Shown: positions 20,129-29,425 of the stretch, piece by piece
How positions within the stretch are numbered: the first letter of the stretch is position 1
Layout of the letters: the number at the start of each line of letters is the position of its first letter
Source: Mycobacterium sp. MS1601
GTDB taxonomy: Bacteria; Actinomycetota; Actinomycetes; Mycobacteriales; Mycobacteriaceae
Assembly: GCF_001984215.1 (NCBI RefSeq)
Contig: NZ_CP019420.1
Location: 2,356,001 to 2,420,000 of the forward strand
Direction of reading: 5' to 3'
Length of the DNA stretch: 64,000 nucleotides
The notes under the pieces: generated by a model
Seen by the model: only the letters and a program-made list of their open reading frames with translations
Database searches by the model: none
Told to the model about the DNA's origin: nothing
Made by a program: the position numbers and the translations under genes

Positions 20129-21249
20129 TCGCCGGTCTCGATGGTCTCGGTTTCGGCGGCGATGTGCCGGTTGGCCACCGCGTCGGACAGCCGCTCATAG
20201 GCGATCTCGGCGAAGTGCGGATCACGTTCGGCCACAAATGCTCTGCGTCCCAGCGCCACGGCTGCCACCGATCCCGACGCCAGACCGCCGAACGGTTCCC
20301 ACACCACGTCGCCCTCACGGGTGACGGCATGCACCAGGCGTTCCATGAACTCCAGCGGCTTCTGGTTCAGATGCACCGACGACGCCTGGGTGGGTTTGTA
20401 GACCCGGGGCGCGGAGCGGCGCATGGACCCCTTGAGTCGCTCACCGTCGTGTAGGGGTCCGCGGCGCCACACATTGGTCAGACCGTGGGTGTGCGTCCAC
20501 GGGTAGCGCATGGCGTCCCACTGCTCGGCCGTCACCGACGACACGCCGTCCAGGGAGAAGTAGGGCCGACCCGATTCGAAACCGTGCTGGTTGCAGTAGG
20601 CGGCCATCCGCTCGACCATCTGCCCCGGCGGGAAGTACCAGAGCCAGTCCCGGGTGAGGTACTTGCGGGTGGCGGCGTTGCGGACCCCGCAGGCTTCGTT
20701 GGACAGGTACAGCGGCAGGCCGGAGCGCACCCACTCGTGGCGCAGCCAGTCCTGCATTCCCAGCACCTCGCCGTCCTCCACAGGGACCTCGAACCGCCGC
20801 TGGTACAGCGCGCACACCTCGGTGACCACGGGGTACTGCCGGATGGTCTTGCCGTTGACGTTGCCCGCGATGTGCGACAGGCCCTTGTCCCAGACGATGG
20901 TCTGCACGTAGTCCCAGCCGCGGCGGTTGAGCTCGGCATGCACCGTGGCCCAGCCCACCTCGGTACCCCAGAACCAGAGTGTGGTGCCCGGGTGCGACGC
21001 CTGCGTCCATGCCGTGATGTGCTCGTCGTACCAGCCGACCAGGCCATCGGAATCGATTGTGTCGCCGTGGAACCCACGGACACCGTAAGCCCCGTCACTG
21101 ATGATGGTGTCCGGCGCGGGCCAGGTCGCGTAGGCGTCGCGCGCATCACCGTGGTGCAGGGCGAACGGGGCCTGGCTACCACCGACCACCACGCTCAGAC
21201 CGCGCTTCGCCGGTGCAGCCAGGCGGGAGCGGGCGGCGCGGGGTGGCAT
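20125..21249 (-). CDS. DNA methyltransferase (N6-adenine/N4-cytosine, beta-type)
   Basis: 374 aa. The catalytic motif IV appears early as SDGAYG (residues 51-56, a variant of D/S-PPY in which the second Pro is Ala), preceded by HHGDAR; the AdoMet-binding motif I comes at the C-terminus ([28 protein letters not shown]). This IV-before-I order with a large central target-recognition region is the beta class. Conserved [11 protein letters not shown] also fits the N6_N4_MTase family. It is the first gene of a two-gene restriction-modification operon with 19160-20128. Confidence 0.88.
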   Translation of the reverse strand: MPPRAARSRLAAPAKRGLSVVVGGSQAPFALHHGDARDAYATWPAPDTIISDGAYGVRGFHGDTIDSDGLVGWYDEHITAWTQASHPGTTLWFWGTEVGWATVHAELNRRGWDYVQTIVWDKGLSHIAGNVNGKTIRQYPVVTEVCALYQRRFEVPVEDGEVLGMQDWLRHEWVRSGLPLYLSNEACGVRNAATRKYLTRDWLWYFPPGQMVERMAAYCNQHGFESGRPYFSLDGVSSVTAEQWDAMRYPWTHTHGLTNVWRRGPLHDGERLKGSMRRSAPRVYKPTQASSVHLNQKPLEFMERLVHAVTREGDVVWEPFGGLASGSVAAVALGRRAFVAERDPHFAEIAYERLSDAVANRHIAAETETIETGE

Positions 21250-21461
21250 CGGTGGTTCTCCTGTCGTGGAATCGGTCTAGTGATCCTAGGCAGTCAAGAC
21301 CCTCGCACACGGCACCGACAGCCATTGCGCACGGCGATCCGGGCGGGCGGATCGAACGTGGGGGACGTCACGCAAGTCATCATTCCGTGAGGCCCTCGCT
21401 ACCCTGCAGGGAGGAGGAAACCGATGCACACCGTGACCACGGGTTTGCTGGGGGCTCGTCG

Positions 21462-22838
21462 ATGCCGCTGACCGGCGGTGAGCAGTTTGCCGGGTACCGA
21501 ATTCTTCGGATGATCGGCTCCGGCGGCATGGGCGAGATCTACCTGGCCCAACATCCGCGTCTGCCCCGGCAGGACGCGCTGAAAGTGCTGCCCGCACACA
21601 TGTCGGCCGACAGCGACTTCCGGGACCGGTTCAGCCGGGAAGCCGACCTGGCGTCCTCCCTGTTCCACCCACACATCGTCGGTGTGCACGACCGCGGGGA
21701 GTACCGCGGTCAGCTGTGGATCGCGATGGACTACATCGACGGTACCGACGCCGGTCGGCTGGTCCACGAGTATCACCCGGCCGGACTGCCGGTGGGGGAC
21801 GTCATCGAGATCGCCACCGGTATCGCCGAGGCCCTGGATTACGCGCACGCCCGCGGCCTGCTGCACCGCGACGTCAAACCCGGCAACATCCTGCTGGGCA
21901 ACCCCGTGGCCGGTCGCCGACGAATCCTGCTGGCAGACTTCGGCATTGCCCGCTCCATGACGGACACCACGCAGCTGACCCGCACCAACATGGCATTGGG
22001 CACCGTGCACTACGCCTCCCCCGAGCAGCTACGCAACCAGCCGCTGGATGGCCGCACCGACCAATACTCCTTGGCGGCAACCACATTCGAGTTGCTTACC
22101 GGGCGCGCCCCGTTCGACGACCCCAGTCCCGCGGTGGTGATGAGCCAGCACCTCACCGCGCCGCCGCCGTCGTTGGCGGCCACCCGGCCGGACCTGGCCG
22201 CGCTCGACGTCCCATTCGCCATAGCGCTGTCGAAATACCCCGGCGACCGCTATCCACGCTGCGAGGACTTCGTGCACGCACTGCGCGCACACTTGCAGCA
22301 TGGTCACCGAGGCACCCGGGCGCTGGTCACCCCACCGGCGGTCACCCCGGCAGCGGCGCACAGGAGGCCGGCGTTGCTGTGGCCGCTGGCAATCGCCGCG
22401 GTTGTGGCAGTGGTAGTGCTCGCCGCCCTGCTGATCGACGCGCAGTCCGGGCCAGAGCAGACCGCCGCCCCGACCACGATCCCGCCGATACCCGCCGTCA
22501 CGACAACCACTGCGACGACGCAAGCCTCGTCGTTCGACACCATGAGCGAGCTGGTCACCGAGTACTACTCGCTTCTGCCGGAAGACACCGACAGCGCGTG
22601 GCAAATGCTGTCTGCCGGCTATCAGGACCAGACCGGCGGCCAGCGGGAGTACGAGAAGTTCTGGCGCTCTGTCGATTCGGTAAGCGTCGACTCCATCTCG
22701 GCCCGCGATGACAGCAGCGTCTCGGCGCAACTGACCTACGTGATGCGCAATGGCAGATCCAGCTCCGAAACCCGATGGTTGGAGGTCGAACCGGTGAACG
22801 GCACGATGATGATCGCCGACTCCGGGCTGGGCTCCTAG
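21462..22838 (+). CDS. Transmembrane serine/threonine protein kinase (Pkn type)
   Basis: 458 aa. Residues 11-270 are a Hanks-type kinase: GSGGMG loop (19-24), ALKVL Lys41, catalytic HRD at 135-137 ([13 protein letters not shown]), DFG from Asp159 (LADFGIAR), then a [10 protein letters not shown] activation segment. One membrane span near 305-327 ([20 protein letters not shown]) is followed by a Thr/Pro-rich linker and an extracellular domain of about 110 residues that resembles the NTF2-like domains seen at kinase C-termini in mycobacteria; no PASTA repeats. ATG 21462 has GGGGGC upstream. Confidence 0.92.
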   Translation: MPLTGGEQFAGYRILRMIGSGGMGEIYLAQHPRLPRQDALKVLPAHMSADSDFRDRFSREADLASSLFHPHIVGVHDRGEYRGQLWIAMDYIDGTDAGRLVHEYHPAGLPVGDVIEIATGIAEALDYAHARGLLHRDVKPGNILLGNPVAGRRRILLADFGIARSMTDTTQLTRTNMALGTVHYASPEQLRNQPLDGRTDQYSLAATTFELLTGRAPFDDPSPAVVMSQHLTAPPPSLAATRPDLAALDVPFAIALSKYPGDRYPRCEDFVHALRAHLQHGHRGTRALVTPPAVTPAAAHRRPALLWPLAIAAVVAVVVLAALLIDAQSGPEQTAAPTTIPPIPAVTTTTATTQASSFDTMSELVTEYYSLLPEDTDSAWQMLSAGYQDQTGGQREYEKFWRSVDSVSVDSISARDDSSVSAQLTYVMRNGRSSSETRWLEVEPVNGTMMIADSGLGS

Positions 22839-22859
22839 GGCTTGTGGTTAGCTCGGGGG

Positions 22860-24521
22860 GTGTCCGAGAGCAGCCGCACCACCGCCGAGTTGATCGTCGA
22901 ATGCCTCGAGAACGAAGGCGTCACGCATGTCTTCGGCATCCCGGGGGAAGAGAACATCCGGCTGGTCGACGCCCTGTCACGGTCGACGATCCAGTACGTC
23001 CTGACCCGCCATGAGCAGGGTGCTTCGTTCATGGCAGAGGTGTACGGCCGCCTGACCGGCAACGCCGGGGTGTGCTCGGCGACGCTGGGCCCCGGCGCCA
23101 TCAACCTGCTGCTCGGCGTCGCCGATGCCACCACCAATTCCACTCCGGTGCTAGCGCTTTCGGCCCAGGTGGGGATGAATCGCAACTACAAGGAATCTCA
23201 CCAGAGCGTGGATCTGGTGTCGATGTTCGCACCGGTCACCAAATGGTCGGCGCTGGTGGCAACACCAGGTGCAGTGCCGGAGATGGTGCGCAAGGCGTTC
23301 AAACTCGCCCAGACCGAACGCCCCGGCGCTGTGTACCTCGCCGTCCCCGAGGACGTCGAGGAGGCGGACGCACCAGCGGCGGCCGCGCCGCTGCCGCTGA
23401 ACGTGCCACGCCCCGATGATCCCTCGGCAGAACAGATTGCCCGAGCAGTCGAGATCCTGCGCGAAGCGCGCAATCCCGTACTGCTGGCCGGGCACGGCGC
23501 CGCCCGCAGTGACGCGGCCGCAGCCGTACGCCGCTTCGCCGAGAGGCTGGGCATGCCGGTGGCCACCACCTTCCACGGCAAGGGTGTGATGCCCGACGAC
23601 CATCCGCTGGCGCTGGGCGCCGTGGGTTTCATGCGCCACGACTACGTGAACTTCGGCTTCGACCAGGCCGACGTGATCGTCGCTGCCGGCTACGAACTCC
23701 AGGAGTTCGACCCGATCCGGATCAATCCCAGCGGTGCCACCAAGATCATCCACATCCACCGGTTCCCGGCCGAGGTCGATGTGCACTACGACGTCGCGGT
23801 GGGGCTTCAGGCCGATATCGGCCGGTGCCTCGACGAACTGGCCGGGGCGGTGGGCCTGGATCAGCCGTATTCGTCAGGCCAGGAACGAATTCGGGGTCTG
23901 CTGGCCGAGGAACTCGACCGTGGCCTGGCCGACGACAGTTTCCCGCTGACACCGGCACGCGTTGTCGCCGACACCCGGGCTGCGCTGGGCCGCGACGACA
24001 TCGTGCTGGTGGACACCGGTGCGCTGAAGATGTGGATGGCGCGGCTGTACCCCACCTACCAACCGAACACCTGCCTGATCTCCAACGGGCTGTCCACCAT
24101 GGGGTGGACCGTGCCCGGCGGTATCGCCGCCAAGATCGCCCGGCCGTCGGCCAAGGTCCTGGTGTCCACCGGCGACGGGTCTTTCCTGATGAACTCGCAG
24201 GAGATCGAGACCGCGCTGCGGATCGGCACGCCGATGGTGATCCTGGTCTGGGTGGACGACGCCTACGGACTGATCAGCTGGAAGATGGACCTGGAGATCG
24301 GCCACAACGTCGACACCCGGTTCGCCAATCCTGATTTTGTGGCGTACGCGCAGAGCTTCGGCGCCAAGGGGTACCGCATCAACACGGCCGGCGAGCTGCT
24401 GCCCACCCTGCGCGCAGCCCTGGACGACGACACCGTGAGCGTGATCGCCTGCCCGGTGGACTACAGCGCCAACAGCGCGCTGATCGCCTCACTCGGCGAG
24501 CTCGACGAATCCTGGTCCTGA
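22860..24521 (+). CDS. Acetolactate synthase-like ThDP-dependent enzyme
   Basis: 553 aa with the three ThDP-enzyme domains. The cofactor-activating Glu lies in RHEQGASFMAEVYGR, the central domain in PVLLAGHGAARSDAAAAVRRFAE, and the ThDP/Mg motif in STGDGSFLMNSQEIETALR...WVDDAYGLISWK. It is close to catabolic acetolactate synthases (AlsS/IlvG type), forming 2-acetolactate from pyruvate; other 2-oxoacid decarboxylating roles are possible. GTG at 22860 is chosen. Its 3' end overlaps the convergent hydrolase gene by 33 bp. Confidence 0.88.
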   Translation: MSESSRTTAELIVECLENEGVTHVFGIPGEENIRLVDALSRSTIQYVLTRHEQGASFMAEVYGRLTGNAGVCSATLGPGAINLLLGVADATTNSTPVLALSAQVGMNRNYKESHQSVDLVSMFAPVTKWSALVATPGAVPEMVRKAFKLAQTERPGAVYLAVPEDVEEADAPAAAAPLPLNVPRPDDPSAEQIARAVEILREARNPVLLAGHGAARSDAAAAVRRFAERLGMPVATTFHGKGVMPDDHPLALGAVGFMRHDYVNFGFDQADVIVAAGYELQEFDPIRINPSGATKIIHIHRFPAEVDVHYDVAVGLQADIGRCLDELAGAVGLDQPYSSGQERIRGLLAEELDRGLADDSFPLTPARVVADTRAALGRDDIVLVDTGALKMWMARLYPTYQPNTCLISNGLSTMGWTVPGGIAAKIARPSAKVLVSTGDGSFLMNSQEIETALRIGTPMVILVWVDDAYGLISWKMDLEIGHNVDTRFANPDFVAYAQSFGAKGYRINTAGELLPTLRAALDDDTVSVIACPVDYSANSALIASLGELDESWS

Positions 24522-25391
24522 AGCGAGTTGTGTCGAATACCGTTTGTACATAGCCTGTTTTCGAGCACGGTCGCGTAGCGTCGGGGCCACCCCGTTTTCG
24601 CGCAGCGCCCGTAACAGCACCAGATCGAGCTCCGCGGTGAGCACCGCCTCCGTATCTTCCGGACCCAGCGCGATCACCCCGTCATCGGGTAGTCCCGGTT
24701 CACACGGGCCCAGTACCGAGGCACAACCTCGGCCGGGAGCTATCGGTCCTGCCCCTGGACCGACGACAGGGCAGTGCACCGCATACATCTGATTCTCGAT
24801 ACATCTGGCGGCCAAGGTCTTTCGGACGCGGTGATAGCCGGCGGGCGTGAAGGTGTAGCTGGGGCACAACAGCACCTCGGCTCCCAGACGGCCGTAGATG
24901 GTGGCCACCTCCGGCACCTCCGCTTCGTAGCAGACGAGAACACCGCAGGTGACGCCGGCGACCTCGATGCACGTGACCTCGTCACCCTCACCTGAGAGGT
25001 AGTCCCACTCCGCCGGAAACAGATGGGACTTGATGTGGCGCTGCACGTCTGCGTCGGGGCTGAAGACATGCGCGACGTTGAGAAGCCCGCCGGGTCCGTG
25101 GACGAGGTGGCTTCCGGCGAGAATCGTCTGCCGCCTGGCCACGGCTTGTGCGGTGAAGAAGGCTTCGTATTCCGCGGTGAAGTCCGCGACGCGGGCGAAC
25201 ACCTCCCGGGTGGGCCGCTGTTGCCACCCGGGCACCGTCGCGGCCAACCCGATCGTCATGCATTCACCGAACATCACCACATCGGCTTCGGCTGCCTCGT
25301 CGAGGTACGTCGCGGCGCGGTCGGCGATCTCCGTCCACCCGGCCACCGGCCGCAGGTCGAACTGCACTGCGGCAACGCGTAAACCGTTCAT
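24489..25391 (-). CDS. Carbon-nitrogen hydrolase (nitrilase superfamily)
   Basis: 300 aa. The Glu-Lys-Cys triad is recognisable: Glu in VMFGECMTIG, Lys in HIKSHLFPAEWD, Cys in VLVCYEAEVPEVA. Such enzymes cleave amides, N-carbamoyl groups or nitriles. ATG at 25391 overlaps the stop of the flavin monooxygenase gene upstream, so the two are coupled, suggesting that it hydrolyses an amide or ureido product of that enzyme. Two ATGs (25394 and 25391) are adjacent. Substrate not assignable from sequence. Confidence 0.88.
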   Translation of the reverse strand: MNGLRVAAVQFDLRPVAGWTEIADRAATYLDEAAEADVVMFGECMTIGLAATVPGWQQRPTREVFARVADFTAEYEAFFTAQAVARRQTILAGSHLVHGPGGLLNVAHVFSPDADVQRHIKSHLFPAEWDYLSGEGDEVTCIEVAGVTCGVLVCYEAEVPEVATIYGRLGAEVLLCPSYTFTPAGYHRVRKTLAARCIENQMYAVHCPVVGPGAGPIAPGRGCASVLGPCEPGLPDDGVIALGPEDTEAVLTAELDLVLLRALRENGVAPTLRDRARKQAMYKRYSTQLASGPGFVELAE

Positions 25392-26440
25392 CACTGCAAT
25401 AGTGGCATCACTTGGGTGCCGAAGCGGTCCAGGTCGGTCAGATAGTCCTGGAACGTGAACATCACCCCGCCCACCCCGTCGACACCGGCGACTGCCCGGA
25501 TCTGTTCGGCGACGCTCTTCGGATCACCCTTGATGACCTCCCACAACATGAAGTTGTCGGTTCCCTTGAGGGTGGCGTGCAGGGAGTTCTTGTCCGCGGA
25601 GCTGTCCATCGATGCGTGCCCGGTCATGGTGGCAACGGTCTCCAGATCCTGCTTCTCCCGCCATCTGCCAATGACGTCCTCACATTCTTCGACGCTGTCG
25701 CGCACCACGCACTGATACAACGGATAGGCCTCGGCAGGTCGTCCGGCGACCTCACCGGCGGTACGGACTCGGCCCATCTGCTCCTCCAGTTCGACCGGAT
25801 CGAGCTTGCCGCCCATGAACTGGTAGTCGGCGAACTCGGCGGTGAACGCCATCCCCTTGTCCGACTGGCCCGCACACACGATCTTGACGTCGACCTGGTC
25901 CCCGAAGTGCGGCTCGAGCTTGGCATCGTTCATCTGGAAGAACTGGCCCTTGAAGTCCGACTCCCCCGTGGTCCACAGCTCACGCATGATGGTCAGGTAT
26001 TCAGCGGCGTAGTCGTAGCGGTACTGGAAATACTCGTCACCGGGCCACAGCCCCATCGACTCCCATTCCGGCTTCTCCCAACCCGTGATGATGTTCACGC
26101 CGAAGCGGCCGGGTCCGGCCATGCTCGCAACTGTCACAACTTGTTTCGCCGCGTACACCGGCGGTACGGACAGCAGCGAGATGGACGGGATCAGCTGGAT
26201 ACGCCGGGTCAACGCGGCGAGGCCGGCCATCGTGGTGAACGAGTCCAGAGCGTAGTCCCAGAACCGCGTCACTCCACCCATACCTTTGTACTTGTTGGGG
26301 GCGAGCAGAAATTCGAAGCCGTAGTGTTCGGCCTTGAGCGCAGTCTCCTGCAGCAAGAACCAACTGGGCCGGTACTGCGGTGATGCGGTCGAGATGACCC
26401 AGCCGGTGCTGAGTGTGGGAGCGAAAACACCGAGTTTCAT
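25391..26440 (-). CDS. RutA-like flavin-dependent monooxygenase (luciferase-like)
   Basis: 349-aa LLM-class oxidoreductase using reduced FMN. It shares the signature run of pyrimidine monooxygenase RutA: GWVISTASPQY near the start, ALDSFTTMAGLAALTRRIQL, then GRFGVNIITGWEKPEWESMG, GDEYFQYRYDY, SDFKGQFFQMND and KIVCAGQSDKGMAF. RutA opens the uracil ring; no other rut genes (isochorismatase-like RutB, RutC) are nearby, so a different N-heterocycle or amide may be the substrate, with the coupled nitrilase-like enzyme next. A flavin reductase is not encoded here. Divergent from the LuxR-type gene at 26623. Confidence 0.88.
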   Translation of the reverse strand: MKLGVFAPTLSTGWVISTASPQYRPSWFLLQETALKAEHYGFEFLLAPNKYKGMGGVTRFWDYALDSFTTMAGLAALTRRIQLIPSISLLSVPPVYAAKQVVTVASMAGPGRFGVNIITGWEKPEWESMGLWPGDEYFQYRYDYAAEYLTIMRELWTTGESDFKGQFFQMNDAKLEPHFGDQVDVKIVCAGQSDKGMAFTAEFADYQFMGGKLDPVELEEQMGRVRTAGEVAGRPAEAYPLYQCVVRDSVEECEDVIGRWREKQDLETVATMTGHASMDSSADKNSLHATLKGTDNFMLWEVIKGDPKSVAEQIRAVAGVDGVGGVMFTFQDYLTDLDRFGTQVMPLLQ

Positions 26441-26622
26441 GACCGTGCCCTTTCTCGTGAAGCACCGAGAGTAGGCAGCGTCATGGCACCCGTAATCAGC
26501 AAAACTACGTATCGGGGGTAACCGTCAGATTGCGTGGGCGCTACCGGGGTATCACCCCGTGCGCGCCATTGGAACCGGCGTTATCGTGGGGAAACACCTC
26601 CCTTCCGCCTTCAGGAATGCCC

Positions 26623-28365
26623 ATGGCCCACCGGACGCTGCCCCCGCCGTGCGCGGATGTGTGGGACGGCAGGTCCTTCAGCGTTCAGGTTCTTCCGGGT
26701 GGAATTGCGGGTCTTGCCGAGTTCGGCCGGTGGACCAGCGTGCCCGACGACTTGCGCAAGATCGCCGCCGCGGCACTGGCCGAGAACCTCCGATTCAGCC
26801 AGTTCTATTGGCAAGCCGGATATTCGGGCCCGATGTGTGCGGTCCGAATCGACGTCGGTCCTGAGTTCGCCTTGTTGACAGGCGAACTGACCGGCTCACT
26901 GCCCCATGACATCAGCCGTCGGGAACTCGACGTCCTCACCCTCCTGACCACGGGCGCGGGCAACAACGAGATCGCCCAGGCGCTGCGGCTCTCGCCGCGG
27001 ACGGTGACCACCCACGTCGACAGCGTGCTGCGCAAGCTCGCAGCGCCGTCCCGGACCGCCGCAGCCGCCCAGGCCATCGACGAGGGGTTGCTGGCGGTGC
27101 CGGTGCCTGCCGTGTGTGAGGGTCTGCGCCGCACCCGCCTCGGGCGGGTGCTCTCCGCAGATCCCACCGCGGCGGCCCCGGCGAAGGTACTGCGTCGACG
27201 ACCTCTCGTCATCGGCGCCGCACTGCCCTCGTCGGGGTTGGGCGCCAGCGACGGTCAGGAGATGTTGCGGGGTCTGCGGTTGGCGCAGGCCGAGATCAAC
27301 TCCGCGGGCGGCGTCCGGGGCAGGACCGTGCAAATCGAGGTGGCCGACCTGGACCTCGACGACCGGGAGTCGACCCGGCGGGCCATCGCGCATCTCGCCG
27401 ACCTGGAGGTCGACGTCCTGACATCTGGGTACGTCGCGCATCAGGACGTCGCCCACGACGAGGCGGCGACGACGGGCATCCCCTACCTGCACGCGGCCAC
27501 CTCCGGTGTGATGGAACACCGGGTCGGCGCCGACCCCGGCCGTTACGCACGGGTGCTGCAGGTCTGTCCCAGCGATATTCACTACGCGCCGGGATTCGTC
27601 CGTTTCGTCGATGGCCTGAGTCGGCGGAAGCAGCTGCCACGGCACTCGGGCACATTGGTGTGCATACAACAGAGCTCCTGGCAGCTCATCGATTTCGGTA
27701 CCGTTGCCGCGCAGGAACTGGCCGACGCGCGGGGCTTGCGCCTGGAGGTCATCACCGTTGCCGGTCAGCAGGACTGGCTGCGCGCAACCGAGCGGGCCCT
27801 GGCCCTCTCGCCTGCGGCGGTGTTCATCGGCTCCTATTTCCTGGACCACCACATCACTGTCGTGCGCTCCGTGCGGCAGGCGGCCGCCGACTGCCTGCTC
27901 TATTCGATCTACGCGCCGTCGGTCCCCGCGTTCCGTGAGCGCCTCGGAGCCGACGCCGACGGTGTGGTCTGGGCGACCACGACCGGGACCTACTCCGACC
28001 CCATCGGGTCCGGATTCGCTGCCCGCTACCACCGGGCGTTCGGCAGCACGCCCGGTCGCTCGCACGCCGGGCTGGCCTACGACCGTGCCCACCTGATCGC
28101 CCAAGCCTGGTCACGCGCCGAGAACGTCCGCGATTTCGCTCGGGTGGCTGGGCATCTTCGCAGCGCCACCTACCGGGGAGTCAACGGCGCGTACACGTTT
28201 CACCCGGTGACGGGAGTGGCTGCCGGGTTCGACGACACCGGCGGTGATCCGTCCCTGGCACAGGCGCACGTGGTGTATCAGATCCAGAAAGGCGAGCACC
28301 AGATCATCGCCCCGAACCCCTACACCACCGCCAAGTTCCAGGTTCCCGACTGGATGGCCGCCTAG
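26623..28365 (+). CDS. LuxR-type HTH fused to a periplasmic-binding-protein-like sensor domain
   Basis: 580 aa with an unusual order: about 95 unassigned N-terminal residues; a LuxR/GerE helix-turn-helix at about 98-140 (ISRRELDVLTLLTTGAGNNEIAQ, then LSPRTVTTHVDSVLRKL); then from about 195 to the end a type I periplasmic-binding-protein fold of the branched-chain amino-acid/amide type (PLVIGAALPSSGLGASDGQEM onward, with AQAEINSAGGVRGR). There is no signal peptide or membrane span, so the binding domain must work in the cytosol as ligand sensor. ATG 26623 follows AGGA by 6 nt. It diverges from the RutA/nitrilase pair and may regulate it. Confidence 0.8.
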   Translation: MAHRTLPPPCADVWDGRSFSVQVLPGGIAGLAEFGRWTSVPDDLRKIAAAALAENLRFSQFYWQAGYSGPMCAVRIDVGPEFALLTGELTGSLPHDISRRELDVLTLLTTGAGNNEIAQALRLSPRTVTTHVDSVLRKLAAPSRTAAAAQAIDEGLLAVPVPAVCEGLRRTRLGRVLSADPTAAAPAKVLRRRPLVIGAALPSSGLGASDGQEMLRGLRLAQAEINSAGGVRGRTVQIEVADLDLDDRESTRRAIAHLADLEVDVLTSGYVAHQDVAHDEAATTGIPYLHAATSGVMEHRVGADPGRYARVLQVCPSDIHYAPGFVRFVDGLSRRKQLPRHSGTLVCIQQSSWQLIDFGTVAAQELADARGLRLEVITVAGQQDWLRATERALALSPAAVFIGSYFLDHHITVVRSVRQAAADCLLYSIYAPSVPAFRERLGADADGVVWATTTGTYSDPIGSGFAARYHRAFGSTPGRSHAGLAYDRAHLIAQAWSRAENVRDFARVAGHLRSATYRGVNGAYTFHPVTGVAAGFDDTGGDPSLAQAHVVYQIQKGEHQIIAPNPYTTAKFQVPDWMAA

Positions 28366-29330
28366 CGCAGCTTGACCACCACTTTGCCCTTGGCCGTGCG
28401 GTTCTCGAGTGCGGCGATGGCCTGGGCCGCTTGCTCCAGCGGGTACACCTCGGGCTCTGGCGCCGTCAGCGCGCCGGATGCCAGCAGCGGCATCAGCTCG
28501 GCCCACTGCTTCTCCAGGTAACCGGGATGGGTCATGGTCCAGGCGCCCCAACCCACACCAACGGCGTCGACATTGTTGAGCAGCAACCGATTTGCCTTGA
28601 TGGTGGGGATGTCTCCGCCGGTGAAGCCGACGACGAGAAGGCGGCCTCCTGGTGCCAGCGAGCGCAGTGAGTCGGTCACCCGGTCTCCGCCCACCGGGTC
28701 CAGCACGATGTCCACACCCCGGCCGCCGGTGAGCTCTTTCACCGCGTCTTTGAACCCGTCGGCCAGCACGACGTCCGTTGCGCCTGCTGCGCGGGCGATC
28801 TCGCCTTTGGCCTCGGTGCTGACGACGGCGATGGTGCGCCCGGCGCCCAGCGCGGGTGCCAGACGCACCGTCGAGGTGCCGATACCGCCGGCCGCGCCGT
28901 GCACCAGCACGGTCTCACCCTGGGCCAGCCGGCCACGCTCCCGGAGCGCGAAGAGCACCGTCAGATCGTTGAACAACAGCCCGGCGCCGGCCTCGAAGGA
29001 CACCGAGTCCGGCAGTCTGAAGACCCGTTCCGGGGGCAGCGTGACCACTTCGGCCATCCCGCCGCACAGCATGGTCAGCCCGGCCACCCGGTCCCCCGCG
29101 GACACATGTGCGTCTGCCGGGGCACTGCGCACCACCCCGGCGATCTCTCCGCCGGGGATATAGGGCAGCTCGGGCTTGTACTGGTAGAGGCCGCGTGATT
29201 GCAGGGCGTCGGGGAAGGCCACCCCCGCGGCGTGAACGTCGACCACCACACCGTCGGCAGAAGGTTCCGCGATCTCGACCACCTCAGCGGCCTCGGGTCC
29301 GTCCAGTCGGGCAATCTGAATCGCACGCAT
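28362..29330 (-). CDS. NADPH:quinone oxidoreductase family protein
   Basis: 322-aa zinc-free medium-chain reductase. Typical text: GVAFPDALQSRGLYQYKPELPYIPGGEIAGVV, LVHGAAGGIGTSTVRLAPALGA (NADPH site) and DIVLDPVGGDRVTDSLRSLAPGGRLLVVGFTGG. No structural-zinc cysteine cluster is present. It would reduce quinones or enoyl groups with NADPH. Its stop overlaps the stop of the convergent gene by 4 bp, and it diverges from the TetR gene at 29426, a common target arrangement. Confidence 0.88.
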   Translation of the reverse strand: MRAIQIARLDGPEAAEVVEIAEPSADGVVVDVHAAGVAFPDALQSRGLYQYKPELPYIPGGEIAGVVRSAPADAHVSAGDRVAGLTMLCGGMAEVVTLPPERVFRLPDSVSFEAGAGLLFNDLTVLFALRERGRLAQGETVLVHGAAGGIGTSTVRLAPALGAGRTIAVVSTEAKGEIARAAGATDVVLADGFKDAVKELTGGRGVDIVLDPVGGDRVTDSLRSLAPGGRLLVVGFTGGDIPTIKANRLLLNNVDAVGVGWGAWTMTHPGYLEKQWAELMPLLASGALTAPEPEVYPLEQAAQAIAALENRTAKGKVVVKLR

Positions 29331-29401
29331 GGATCCAGTGAACCAAACCCCTTCGTCTACTCTGCGACCACCGCACTGTTAGCTTTGGTTACGTTGAGAC
29401 A

Positions 29402-29414
29402 TTATCTGCGATAA
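29402..29414. promoter_or_regulatory. Putative TetR operator, TTATC-N3-GATAA
   Basis: Perfect palindrome TTATCTGCGATAA, 11 bp before the ATG of the TetR gene and within the gap shared with the divergent quinone oxidoreductase. The core TATC-N3-GATA recurs upstream of the SDR gene (30241-30251), so both are likely sites of the TetR protein. Confidence 0.55.
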
Positions 29415-29425
29415 CGGGAACGGCA

